Positions 21,706-34,200 are shown, numbered from the stretch's first letter. The stretch is 64,000 nt of DNA from Euglena gracilis (GCA_039621445.1 CP154955.1:5322785-5386784); one strand, 5' to 3'. Program-made: numbers and translations. Notes: generated by a model not told the origin, from the letters alone.

Positions 21706-23339
21706 CAGGGGCAGGGAGATATTCCGGTCGGCCGAAAATTTTATTCCGGGCCTTTATTTCGTTTTCTTCCGGGTTATTCCGGCTTATTCCGGAATTTATT
21801 CCGGTTTATTCCGGTCAATTTCTGTCTGAATGGACTTTGGATTTTTTGCAGTACAATTGGGCCGAGGCGCTCACCCGGGCTTCAGGAATAGGGATGCATT
21901 CCTTGGTTGTCCCGCCCAGCCAAGTGGTCACTTCGCACTTGGTGATGCTGGTCTGCACACCACAGCAGACCCCGGCCTTCTCGACAAAAAACAAGCCGAT
22001 GAAAACTGGTGCTCGGGGTTTTCTCTTGAGGCGGGTCCCAATGTCTTTTGAGGCCTAACTCGCACTTAGCTTTGAAAGTGTAAAATTGGGCCGAGACGCT
22101 TTTTGAACACCGAGGCCTGAGGTTCAGGACAATCCGAATTAGCGTCCCCCTACTCCCGGGGCCGAACAGGGCTCCCCGGGACCAGTGTGCATGACCCCAA
22201 AGCGCCAGGTAATGAAACGAGGGAACTGGCACAACAATTTTTTCCATTACAAAATAAAACACATTGCGCTTTGGCGCAATGTTTTAGTTTTTTTTGTAAT
22301 TCTACGTGGGGGGATCATTGCGCACTTGCGCAATTATAACAACATATGCGTCAACATGTGCTTTCATTGCACATCCGCGAATTGGGCACGCTCATATAGA
22401 ATGAAAATTTACGAGTTATATTGCGCCACGGCACAATAAGAATACAATTTTTAAAAATTTAAATTAGCGTGGCTGTTGCGCCGAAGTGGACACCTCAGCA
22501 GGCAAACCTTCACGGACAGATCGCAGAGCCTAAAAAAGCAACAAAACGGGCCAAAAGTCACCTGGCCTGTGTGCACCACCTGGGGAACACAATCGAGGCT
22601 TCAAAAATGAGGGAGACACAACGGGGTGTTGGCCCTTTTTTTGGGGAAAATTCACGTTTCCCGGCGTTCAAACCGGAACATTTTTTTAAAATAGAGCACA
22701 GGCTTAAAAAACACCAAAAGGGCCTGTTTCTTGGGTCCCAACAACCGCAAATGATGCGTGTGCCACTGTGGAGGGTCCCCGCGGAACCAGAGGGCCAAAA
22801 GGGTGGTTTCACCGCCGGGTTTCAAAAAGAATGCAACGTTGCGCTGACGCGCAATGCAAAAATCAAAACCTTAAATGTGAGCTAGGTCGCCCAAGAGTGC
22901 TATCACCCCTGATTGAAAGATGATTCGCTTTGTCCAATGGGATCCCTGCCCCCAAAAATCAGCGTTGATATTGTCCTAGTTCATTTCCATTTGGAAAGAA
23001 CTCAGGGACAAACATTCACTCAGTGCGGCCCATTTGACAAAATTGGGATAAAATCCAAACAAAAAAATGCATTCAACCAGGGGGAGAAACAGGCAGAATG
23101 AAGGTGTGCTCCTGATATCAAGTGCCGATTGTGCTACTTGCGCTGTTTTGTTTCTCTTGTGATTTTGAAACCTGAAAATATATCAAACTGCACCTTCATT
23201 GCCTTGTGTCTTGCAGCATTTTCAAGCCATTGGCTTACAGTTTTATTCCGGTTTATTCCGGTTTATTCCGGTTTATTCCGGTTTTCGCCATTCCGGTTGA
23301 TTCCGGTTTATTCCGGACCGGAATATCTCCCTGCCCCTG
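21706..23339. mobile_element. CAGGG-end transposon with 7-bp target duplication and TTATTCCGG arrays
   Basis: The two ends are perfect inverted repeats of 24 bp beginning CAGGGGCAGGGAGATATTCC. They are flanked by exact direct copies of TTCTGGG (21699-21705 and 23340-23346); extending to 8 bp breaks the match. Just inside both ends are arrays of TTATTCCGG (21753-21815 and 23243-23315). The 1.4-kb core holds an open frame at 22469-22885 (plus; FGENSRFPAFKPEHFFKIEH) of unknown function and a hairpin at 22246-22301, but no recognisable transposase. Confidence 0.85.
22246..22301. repeat. Imperfect hairpin inside the 21.7-23.3 kb element
   Basis: ATTACAAAAT..ACATTGCGC pairs with GCGCAATGTTTTAG..TTGTAAT around TTTG. 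Confidence 0.65.
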
Positions 23340-23475
23340 TTCTGGGTGCCAGGTGGCTGACAGTCCGGGCGACAGCGGTGGCCCAGCGGAGGGGCGAAGC
23401 CGGGAAGAGCATCACAGTGGCGGGGCGGGGAAAAAAAGGAGGTCCAGTTGGGGGTGCGCCGGCGGCTTCGCCACG

Positions 23476-23574
23476 TCACTTGTCGAAGGACCGACCCCCG
23501 GCGAAGTACTGCTGCGGGCCGATGAAGCGCTCGGCGCCAGGCAGCGGCCGCAGGCCAGCGGGCGTTCGGCGCTC
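23476..23574 (-). CDS. Candidate terminal exon, gene uncertain
   Basis: A pyrimidine-rich tract leads to an acceptor (GCGGGAG|GAGCGC). The frame reads LPGAERFIGPQQYFAGGRSF, then DK and TGA. GC content and codon choice match the carboxylase exons, so this may be the end of that gene or of another. The phase (0) does not match the candidate exon at 24348-24412 (phase 2 out). Confidence 0.4.
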   Translation of the reverse strand, partial: ERRTPAGLRPLPGAERFIGPQQYFAGGRSFDK

Positions 23575-23599
23575 CTCCCGCGCGTGAGAACAGGATGAG

Positions 23600-23793
23600 A
23601 TATGGTGTGTTTAATGTGTCAGTAATTGCTTATAATTCATTTTATTACTATTCTATTTTATCAATTTTTGTTTTGCATTAATTTCAAAATAATTCAGAAT
23701 GCATTATTGAATTATTATTATAATAATTTTTTGTCAATTAATTTATTTATTATCAATTTCAATTCATTCATTCATTCATTCATTCATTCATTC

Positions 23794-23892
<99 letters not shown>

Positions 23893-24084
23893 CATCTATT
23901 TATTTTATTTTATTTATTTATTCATTCATTTATTTATTTATTTATTTATTTATTAATTTATTTGTTTGTTTGTTTGTTTGGTTGTTTGTTTAGTTTATTG
24001 TTCAGTTATTCCATTGATTTATAATTGATGTATATTTTATTTGTTATATGTATGTATGTATATATATGTATATATATGTATGTG

Positions 24085-24116
<32 letters not shown>

Positions 24117-24160
24117 TGCATATATATTGTGGTATTTCATTGCATTTGGGGATCATGAGA
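23600..24160. repeat. AT-rich block with (ATTC)n, (ATCT)n, (TTTA)n and (ATGT)n microsatellites
   Basis: About thirty ATCT tetramers at 23795-23890 are preceded by ATTC repeats and followed by TTTA, TTTG and TATATG repeats. The 132-residue ORF rich in Leu-Ser-Ile-Tyr across it is an artefact. Confidence 0.95.
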
Positions 24161-24347
24161 TTGATTCATCAAACCTGTTCTCAAAAGCCATTTAAATCCT
24201 TGCGCAAATGCTTGCACCCCACCTTGGTGATGCCGGAAGACACAACGACACCGATTCAAGGCTTCTGGCTGGAACTCCGTTTTCGGGTTCCAGCCAGCCC
24301 AAAAATGTGCTGTTCTTTTTTTACCAATTTAAAACCTGACGCCCAAC

Positions 24348-24412
24348 CTCCGCCGTCGCAGCTCGTTCGAGGCTTCGGGCAGCGTCACAGCGCCATTCAG
24401 TTGGGCCACCGC
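24348..24412 (-). CDS. GGCX: Candidate carboxylase exon (weak)
   Basis: Acceptor GCCCACACAG|GCGGTGG and donor GGCGGAG|GTTGGG enclose AVAQLNGAVTLPEASNELRR. This can be aligned with the human GGCX segment around LLQGEVTVEL, which follows the part encoded at 26480-26619. However, the phase (0 in) does not continue from that exon (2 out), so at least one exon between them would be missing. Confidence 0.3.
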
Positions 24413-24479
24413 CTGTGTGGGCCGGGTCCAGTTGAGCAGGGAAGGCCGGGGGCAGGGCGGTCAGTGGTGCTCACTTCGT

Positions 24480-25085
24480 AGAACCGATGCCGCCCACTCT
24501 TTTTCTTTTTGGAAAACCCAACACACACGACCCCCCCCCCCCGTTCTCGGGGTGGGTTCTTACCACCCAAGAACCCACCCAAAGCCCACCCAAAGCGGAC
24601 CCAATCATACATCCCTTTAAGGACCCAGGGGGGGGGGTGCTGGGCTAGGGCCAAAAATTTGGGCTGGCTGGAACTTTGGGCTGGCCGGGCACCCGACCCT
24701 GGCTGGACCTGAGCTGGGCCAGGCTAGGCCGAAATCGGACAAAAGCCTAAAAAATGACCGACAAAACACAGTTTTGAAGGGGGGGGGGGAAGAGCAAATG
24801 TCAACCCCCCCCAAAACACCATTTTGGCCATATTTGGCCATTATTTGAACACCTTTTCAAAAATTCTCGGCGCTTCACGCCGAAAATTTTTGAATGCATG
24901 AATGCGTGAAGCGCCGAAAATTTGTGGGCTGGACTCCAAAAAGGACTGGCTGGCAGGGCTAGCCCCCCCCCCCCCGGGGTCTGCAAGCCCTTAAAGAGAT
25001 ATATGGGTCCAATATTGTCGAAAATGTTTTTTCAAGCTGGATCTGAACTTTCGAACATTTTTTGCAAGAAACCCAAACAGAACAC
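24480..25085. other. Intron-like sequence with GGCTGG repeats, no gene seen
   Basis: Repeated GGCTGG/GGGCTGG phrases and a hairpin around ATTCTCGGCGCTTCACGCCGAA at about 24862. No exon found. Confidence 0.5.
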
Positions 25086-25091
25086 TGGAAC

Positions 25092-25571
25092 CAGGGTTTT
25101 CTTAAGGACCCCCCCTGGGGGGTCCAGCCTCCGGCTGGCAAAAAGGCTGCTGGCTGGAAATGAGCTGCTGGCTGGACCCCCCTGGGGGATAGGGGGGGGG
25201 GGGCAGGGGGGGTCCGGGGTTGGAGGGGGCTGGGCTGGGCTGGGCTGGGTCGATGAAAAATAATTTTTTCCAAAACATTTTTGCCTTCTCGACATTTGAT
25301 GGGTGGAGCTGGATCAAGGCTGCGGGGGCTGTGATGGAGGAAGCTGTGATGAGCGGAAAAAATGCAGGGATAGGTGAGCTGGGCAGCCCAGTTGGCTGGC
25401 CAGCCTGCGGCCGGCTGGCCCGGCCGGAACCTAAACCCAACTTTGTTTCACTCGACCCCCCCCGGGGGGGCTCCCAGCCCGAATTTGGGCTGCTGGCTGG
25501 ATTTGAGCTGCTGGCTGGCTGGACCCCCCCCCCCGGGGGATGGGGGACCCTCTGGCTTAGGAAAACACCTG
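25092..25571. mobile_element. hAT-like MITE, short relative of the 12.4-15.0 kb element
   Basis: Left end CAGGGTTTTCTTAAGGACC, right end (inward) CAGGTGTTTTCCTAAG. It shares with 12365-14982 the outer segments containing TCCGGCTGGCAAAAAGG, GGAGCTGGATCAAGG and TTTCACTCGACCCCCC, but lacks the satellite insert. The left flank is ACTGGAAC, yet the right flank (ATCTGGAA) does not repeat it, so one end may have been exchanged or eroded. Confidence 0.7.
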
Positions 25572-26115
25572 ATCTGGAAATTACCGAACATATTGCACCG
25601 TAAATCTCAAATTGTGCTCAAAACAACACGGCTGGAATTCTAAAAATTCCGGAAAATGATATACTCCCCCAAATAATATCCCACCCCTGGGATCAGGGCT
25701 GTACGGGAAGGTCTGGTGGGGGGGGGTCCCACCACAGCATTTTCACAGAAATTCCACAGCCTGGGATGAGCGTCGTCCAACCAAATAACACATCATTGAT
25801 AGGGCTGAATACATCCAGACCCCCCAAAAATACATATCTCAATACTCAAACTTTTCCACCTACCCACCTCCCTTCCCCGGGGGATAAGTGGGTGATAATC
25901 TGAACGTGGCAGAACTGCTCAGGGAAGGGGAAAAAACATTTCAGGTGACGGTATGGCGTATCGCAACCCGTCAATGGATTTGTTGCGATGCCAGCACACT
26001 GCACCGTTTTCCGCAGACTTTTCTCGCACACTTCCCATTTCTGCCCAGGGGTTTTAAGCCTGGTTTGGGGGGGATAAGAAGATAAATTATGAGATGGGGG
26101 CTTCAAGGGCGGAGC

Positions 26116-26432
26116 CAGGCTTCTTTTTACCAGCCCCCCGGGGGGGGCTGCCTTGTGCTCTGGGGTGTCTGCCCAGAGCAGCCCCCCCCCCCCGGGGGGG
26201 GGGGTTCAGTTTCGGCCCCTGTGCCCGCCGACCCAACCATTTTTCTTAAAAAACAGCGGGTGGTGCAAGAGCACTACGGATACCATGGCACTACGGTGCT
26301 ATAGCAAAACGGGGGGGGGGTGCTGTAGCACTACCCACCTCAAAACCAGACCCCAGGGGGGTTCGAAAATGTATGGCCCCTGCCTGCCCATGGCACCCCC
26401 CGGGGGAGCGCACTTCCTTAAAAAGAAGCCTG
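26116..26432. mobile_element. hAT-like MITE (CAGGCTTCTTTTTA ends)
   Basis: Inverted ends CAGGCTTCTTTTTA are flanked by exact 8-bp copies of GGCGGAGC (26108-26115 and 26433-26440). It is 317 bp long, without coding capacity, and closely related to 26969-27286 and 62531-62833. Its right duplication ends only 40 bp from the donor side of the carboxylase exon at 26480. Confidence 0.9.
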
Positions 26433-26479
26433 GGCGGAGCTGGTTGCACCTAAACTGCCCGAATCCACAGCCGGGGTAC

Positions 26480-26619
26480 CTCCCTGGGCCATCCAGGGAG
26501 CCAACGTCCATCCGGCGGAAGGTGTACTGCTGCACCTTGCCACCGTTCAGCGTGCAGCGCAGGTCGGTGTAGACCAGCACGTCGTGACGCTCCCACAGCT
26601 GGCGGTAGTGGTCCCGCAG
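26480..26619 (-). CDS. GGCX: GGCX exon 17
   Basis: Acceptor CGGCACAG|CTGCGG, donor GGGAG|GTACCC; phase 0 in, 2 out. DVLVYTDLRCTLNGGKVQQY corresponds to human QIYFDIWVSINDRFQQRIF. Confidence 0.85.
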
Positions 26620-28176
26620 CTGTGCCGGGGGGGGGGGGTGTTGGACGGAGCGTGCACCCCCCACATGGGGAGGCAGGTGTCCCCATGACCCCCGGGGCTA
26701 CGATTGTGGGGCTTCTTCGTTTTGGGAGCCCTTTTATATCACCCGGAAAAAACTTTCGGCGCTTCGCAACCGGCGCATTCAGAGATCCAGTTGAACTGTT
26801 TTTTTGATATCCATCATGCCCTTTTATGTGGACGACTTCCCAGCCACCTCTGGCCACATGGCTTAGGAAACCAAAAAGGTTTTTGCGACTGTGGCAAAAA
26901 GCCGGTTCATCTTCCATTGGTGTGGGTATGGAATATTCGGTGGTCATGAACACAGCTGCTGTGGGGGGCAGGCTCTTTTTACCACCTGGGGGGGGAGGCC
27001 CGGTGCCTGGTATGAGGTGTGCTGCTATGGGCAGGCACCCGCACCCCGGGGGCGAAACCGACCCCGGGGGGGGGGGGGATCGGTGCCTGCGAACCCAGAC
27101 ATTTTTCCTTTGAAAATGGCCATTTTCGGGCCCCCAGCACCTTCGGTGCCGGGGGTGTCTCTAGCACTGCCCACCCCAAAACCCGACCCCCCCCCTGGGT
27201 GGAAAAAAGTGCCCTGCCTGCATGCCTGCCCATAGCATCCACCCCCCGAGGGGGGGGGTGCAACTTTCCTTAAAAAAAAAGACCTGGTTGGGGAGGGGGT
27301 TATTGGTTTTTTGGCAGAAAAACAAACCAAACCAAAACCAGGGGGGGTTCTGTTTGGGGGGTCGTCTGGGGGGGGGTTCTCATGGGACCAACCTCGCCGC
27401 TTGCCCATTGCCTCTCCTCAACTCTTCCGGAGGGTTGGATCTGGGCGTCCCTGTCCAGGGCAGGGGTTTTCTTGAGGATCCCCCCTGGGGGTCCCACAGG
27501 CCAGCTGGAAGAAGGTGCTGGCTGGGATGGTGGTGCTGGCTGGACCCCCCACCCCCCTGGCGGGGTGCCGTTTGGGAGCTGGGGACCCAAAAGATGCCCC
27601 AAAAAGCCGAAATCCAGCTGGGTTGGCATTGTTCAGCCAAAATTTGGAGGTAGATCTGTGCCAAAAAAAAAATGGACCAGCCCAAACTTTATTTCAGCGG
27701 ACCCCCAGAGCGGCTGGGAGGTGCTGGCTGGAAAAAAGCTGCTGGCCGGCTGGACCCCCCCCTGTGTGCACTGTGGCTGTTTGTTTGGTGCCTTTAATCC
27801 CTTCTTCTGGCCTGACGCTGTTTTTCACCTCTGGCCCTTTTTGTCTGTGTACGCGGAGGCGGCCGGAGCCTGGAGGGACTTACCTTGTCTACAACGCTGG
27901 CCACCAAGTCTTTTGTTTATGACACCGGCTGGACCTCCCTGGGGTGAGGGGTAGGGTTCCTTTCGTTCCTTCCTGGTCAAGGGTCGGCCACGCCTTGAAG
28001 TTCAGCCTCGCCAATGAATTTGGGGAGGGGGGTGGGTATCGGCCTGGACTGCCCGCCAGTTTCTGGACCCATTTCACCAAAGACCACACTGACTTGGTGA
28101 AGAAACACATCAGCAAAGAACAAATCACGCACACATGCACGCACACAGCAAACACACACCCAACACAACACAACAC

Positions 28177-28254
<78 letters not shown>

Positions 28255-31200
28255 CACAACACAACCACTGATTCACAACGGCTTTGCACAAGGAGCCGGG
28301 CGGGGCACACCAGGCGGGCATGGCTGCGAATCATGGACGGGGTGTGGAGCACCCCGGTGCACTGCTTCCGCGTTAGCCGGAATGGGTGAACGGCAGTGTT
28401 GCACGGGTCCCGCAGCTCCACTACCGTGTAGGGTGGACCGGTCTTGACCGTGAGCGTGCCCGCGCATCGCTTCAGCATCAGCAGGCCACGCCAGCTGTGC
28501 GACATGTAAGGCCACGTTACGCATGACACATACCACACGTCACACATGTCAGTCCGTGTCACGCATGACTACATACATACCGTATGGCATGACTACATGT
28601 CATACCGTGTCACATGTGACACATGCCATGCCGTGTCAAGTGTGATGCATGTCATGCCGTGCTGTGCGCTCATGTGTGCGGGGCACGCATGCCATGTCAT
28701 GTTGTGCAGAGCGTCTGGGTGGAGGCGCCTTAGCTGAGCACAAACATGCTCCGAAGGCATTTTCAGGGGTGTATATATTGTTAGGCCTTCTTTTTGGGTC
28801 GGTGGATGAAAATTTCCAGGAATCAGCCAACAACCTCTGGTCAGCCCAGCATCGCCCAGCATCGCCGAGCATCGCCTTTGAAGCCCTTGGTGGTGTTCCT
28901 CCTGCACATGGATCCACTAAAATTCCTGCATCCACAGCATCCATTACAATACCTGCTTCCACTCCTTCCACTTTTGTCCGCTTTTGGTCATTCACCCGCG
29001 TGTGTCACTTTTGGCCATTCTTGGCCACTTTTGGCCACTTTTGGCCACTGTTGCCCAATTTCACCAACTTTTGGCCGCTTTTGGCTTGCGGCTGTTGCTA
29101 GATATGCTTTGATTGCTTTTTCTGGCCACCTTTGACTGTTCTTCGCCCCTTTGAGACCACTTTGGTCGGCCAGGCACTTTTAGACCATTGGACACGAGCA
29201 TCTTCCCCCAGTTCTTTTTTTTCTGGCCAAGCCAGCACCAGAATCTGCATCCACTGCTTCTAATCCAATCTCTGCATCCACTCCACCCACTCCAGTATCT
29301 GCACAATACTTGCATCCACTCCAGTACATGCATCCACTCCGGCATCTGCATCCAATATATCTTTGTCAAATATCTGCATCCACTGCATTGACCTGCGTCC
29401 ACTCTATCCACTCCAGTACCTGCATCTATTGCATCTTTTCCAGTATCTGCATCTATTTGCATCTCCAGTCTCTGCATCCACTGCATCTTGTCCAGTATCA
29501 GCGTCCAATCCATCCACTCCAGTATTTGCATCCATTGGCTCCTAACCTGGCCAAAATGAAGAGGTGGGGTTCCGATGCTGGGCGATGCAGGGCAGGCTGA
29601 CATTTTTTTGTATGTCTTGAAGAATTAAACCCATTTATGGCATTACTACACCCATTTTGGCCATTTTGGATTCGGCCATTTTGTGCTGATTTGGGCAATT
29701 ATTGAGCTAATTTGGGTCCATGTGAGCAAATCTGTGCCATTTTTGGCGTTTTCATGCTATTTTGGTGATTTTGGGTCATTTTTTTACAATTTTTTGTGGG
29801 CATTGTTGGCCGTTTTGGGGCCCATTTTAGGTTATTTAAGCCATTGTTTGAGGCATTGACCCAAATTTGAGGGGGGAGTTATCCCAGTTTGTTCAGGTTT
29901 GTTCCGGTTTACCCTGGAATATTCCAGAATTTATTACGGTTATTCCATTACAGTACAAGCTTTTGCTTAAGCACCCCAGGGGACAACTACATGGACTCCC
30001 CTCCCCTTGGGAGGGGGGTCTGGGGTCCCTTCTAGAAAAAAATTCCTCTAGCACTGAGGTGGAAACCAGGTTTTTAATGTGTTTTTTGGGGGCTGCTTTG
30101 TTCCAAAAAAATCGCAAAAAAAAACTGCCAAAAAATGCTCATTTTTTGCAAAAAAAAATTCAAATACTTTGCGCCGGTTACTGGGAAAAAAACACTAAAT
30201 GCCCTCCTAGCGGACCCTCCCCCCCCCCCAGGTCCACTAGAATTTCTACTAGCCATATTTGGACTGGCAGCAGTCGAGCCCCCCTGGGGGGTGTTCTGCA
30301 AACGCTTAAACAGAAGTCTTCTCCGATGACTTTCTGCAATGTTACGCTATTTTAGATTTCGCCAAATTCCGACAATTGCGAGCGTATATCTGGCTGTGAA
30401 AATCGTTCAGGTGAAAACTCACCCCTCAATCGAAAGCTCTTTTCATCAGACGACTGATGATGACCACCAAATTCAGCCACGCTGCACGGCACTCTTATTT
30501 CCTGTCACAGACAAATCCCAATTTCACAATTTTTCACCCCTAGATCCCTCAGGTCGTCGACTTGAAGAGAAAATTAGTTTCTGTATGGTTCATTTATGCT
30601 CCTCAAACCAAACAGCACCAAAAATCACCACAAATTTCGACCCAGATTCTGGCCAATCCGAATATTGCGAGCGTATCTCTGGCTGTGTGCAACGTTTGGG
30701 TACCAAGTTACCCCTCGATCGAAAGCTCTTTTCAACAGACGGCCAACGGTGGTCAGGCGATTTTTCCACGCTAAATGGTGCTCCTATTCCAAAACAGCAC
30801 CAATTTTCACCAAAATTGGATATTGAACCTAGTGGTCCCCAAATGACAAATTTCATTGCACTCCATTGTTAAAACAGTTACAGCAGGACCTCTACAACCA
30901 ATTTGGGCCGTTTTGCTCTTTTGATAACATTGTCAGTGATGACAGAACCGGCGTTAGGGACGCCGGGTTTTGGACAGAACCGGCGTCCTTAACCCCTTTC
31001 TCATGGACAGAACCGGTGTCCGAAAACCAGTGGGGGGACACCGGTTCTATCGTGAACCTGGCGGCCCAAAAGCCCGCTTAAAAAGCCCCAACACTTGAAT
31101 CGTGCATTTTTGGCAATTTTTTTGAGGAAAACACAAAAAACACCAGCTCTAAAGTGCACCCTTTTCTCTACTGAGGTCTCGAACCTCGTAGAAACCACAC

Positions 31201-34200
31201 CAGATCTCCTCGGTGTGGAGATCGACATCAAAGGCGCGGATAGAGAAAGAAAGCTGCTCTCTCCTCACTGAGATGTCGCTTGTCTCATCCATGATCACTG
31301 CAAAATGCTTGTGCTTTTGAATGTCACATGGTTTCTTCCTCAAAATGTGGTTTGCAAACATTGGAAATGTTTCATTTTAGTTTCCAACAATTGTTCAAAA
31401 TTTGACACTTTTGTGTTGTGTTGTAATGCCAAATTGGGAGACCTTGCGCAGCCAAGAAGCACAAACTCTGAAAAATTGCTTTCAAAGCAACTCGCGCAGC
31501 CTGCTGCATGCATGTTCAGTTGAAAGGAAACCCACATTTCTCACAAGGACCGCGCCCCCATTTGGTTCAAAACGGACAACAAAGTAGCCAACCCACGGAG
31601 CCAAAAAACTTCCGAGTTTTTCAGGAGTCCGTTTGGATTGGATTAGGAATGCAATGCATTCCTTGGTTTCCCAGCCCTGCCAGTCGCCTTGCACAAGTCC
31701 TATGGTTCTTCATGCACATCCATAAATGGCATAGGCTGGACGGAGAAAAGAAGGTGAAAATTGATGCAAAAAGAAGCTAAAACTTCGCGTTTGATTTTGT
31801 TGTGCCTTGAACAGCTACATAGGTTTGGTTAAAACTTTCATTCCGGGTTTGCCGGAATATTCGTTGCGGAATGTTTGTGACAAAATCCGGAATGTTTGGA
31901 CGCCATCCCGGCGTGAACCCAGCCGCTCCGGTCCAACTGGCGGCACACCTGAACCGATGGCCGTTCTCCGTCCAGGACGTGCCGAGGGTCCCCGGCATGT
32001 CGGTGTTAAGCCGGGCGGTGACCCGCTCGCTGTACAGCGAGCGGAGGGTTGGGACCAGGCTGCTGCCTACGGTCCGGGGGAGTGCAAATGGGCCGCCGCA
32101 CGGCACTGGAGTTGGGGCTGGTCCAGGTGGGTGGGGATGGCGGTGGCCACCCGGAGGGCGTTCCCAGCACAGCAACCGTCACCCTTGTTTTTGGATCCGG
32201 GGCAGGCTTTTGCTTAAGGACCCCCGGGGGGGGGGGGGTACTGGCTAGCCAATCGGCTAGACACTGGAAAAAGTGGACTAGCTAGACCCCCCCTCCCCCC
32301 GGGGGGGGGGGTCCGGGGGTCCCTTGGACTGGAAAAAAATTTTCCTCCGGCGCTGTGCGCCGGAGGAAAAATGAGGTTTTTAACAGGTTTTTGGCTGATT
32401 TTGTTCCAAAAATTCCCAAAAATGGCCAAAAACGGGCATTTTTGGCCATTTTTGGGGGTCCCAAAAAAAATTTTCGGCGCTTCGCGCCGGTCACTGGAAA
32501 AAATTTTCCACTAGCTAGCCCTGCTAGCAGACCCCCCCCCCCGGGGGGGTCTGCTAGAAAACCCACTAGCCAAATTTGGACTAGCTGCAGTCCAGCCCCC
32601 CCCCCCGGGGGGGTACTGCAATCCCTTAAGCAAAAGCCTGATCCGGGGGACCACGGGGGGCCCAACAACCCACCTTTGGGTCGGAACATCATTCCAACAC
32701 TCGTGACAAAAGCAAACCCCGTTTTGGTCCCCAACGCCCGGGAGGGGGGGGGAGGTTCGGCAAAGACACACACTCCCCTCGCCTCGCGGGAAAAGAAAAA
32801 AGGTTAAAAAATGTCTGGTCCATTCTTGGGGTGGCCTGTCCCACTCCGCCACCGCGGGTGGATCCATTTTCCTTTTCCGTTTGGAAGCAGCCTGCGCACC
32901 GCGGTGAACGCGGCAATGAACACGAGCAGGCCGAGCACGATGCGGAGGCGGCGGGACCGGACGCATGGGCGATACGCCGCCGCACCCCGAAACAGTGCGC
33001 GGTGACAATGTGCGGCGACTGGGTCTCTTAAGGAGGCATTTTTAGGACCCGGGGGAGGGGGTCCGGACCCACCCACCCCTTGGGGGAACCCCCGCGGAGC
33101 TCAAGGAGACCCAGTTTTGGGAGGTCAATTTTGGGGTCCAAATTTTTTTGTGCTTCACACCAAAAGTAGAAGAAAAACCCTCCGGGGGGGAACCCACTCA
33201 GCCCAGCCCCCACTCCCTTCGGGGGGGGGGGGGGGCAGGGCTGGATCCCCCCCCCTGGTCACCAAACTTTTAAAAAAAAACTGGTCTCCACGCTACCCCG
33301 ACTCTTGGCGGCCCACCACCATGCCATTTCATACAGAGATGGTTTCCCAACAAACAATTGCATTTTCCAAATGGCTGGGAGGGGTGGGGGCGCAGCTGCC
33401 GGGAACGATGCCCAACCCAGTGGTCAACGATGATCCCAGCGCAGGCCCGCAGATGCGCGGGCCGGGGCGTATGGGCCATGGCCAGCCGGGCTGGGCCGAC
33501 GCCGGCAGCGCTGCCTGGATGGGCTTCTTGCGGGGCGGCTTTGGGGGTGCGGGGGCGGCGGAGGCCGCCCCCGACGAAGTGGCCTGGGCCGGGTTGGGCA
33601 GGCCGTTGGCTTCTGGGGTACCTGTGGCAGCATGGCGTCGGCATATGAGCGGTAATGTCGCAAATTCTGAGACATACACATGCGCTTACGTTTGCATGGA
33701 CTACGCAAACTGCATACTATACAGAAACATGCACGCTGCATACAACATCCATGTGCAAAGCATACTGCATACATGTACATGCACTACACTACACATTTAC
33801 ATCACACATGCACTTACAGTTACATACACTTTGGGTAATCTAATACGTCTCAATTGGTCATCTGAAAATGAAACCCCCTCAACCCCAATCCCATTTTCCC
33901 ACCTGGGGGGTCTGTGGGTGGGTAGGGGTTTTGTGTGCACTGTGGCCAGATCTGAAAATCCAGAAATTATTTATCGGAGATCAATGTACCCCAGATGGTA
34001 AAGCACTAAAGAGAAGCCTGACCTAAAAAGAAGCCTTTCAGGGTACTCACAAGCAGGGCTTAATTTATCGGTGGACAGAATCAAATCTCCCGAACTTTGC
34101 CTTCGCAACCGCCTCAGTCAACGGGACCAGTGGCTGGTGCTGCCACACTTTAAACAACCTCCACCACCTTCACCTTTTCCTTTCCCACCCTGGCCTTTTC

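Noticed and set aside
23626-24024. 132-codon Leu-Ser-Ile-Tyr ORF resembling a membrane protein
   Set aside because: It is a translation of ATCT and TTTA microsatellites.
25092-25099. ACTGGAAC before the 25.1 kb MITE as a target duplication
   Set aside because: The right flank is ATCTGGAA, so there is no matching copy. The left resemblance to the 12.4 kb flank may mean shared ancestry beyond the element or chance.
30339-30872. 177-codon plus ORF
   Set aside because: It crosses two copies of a 289-bp duplication in different frames and shows no family pattern.
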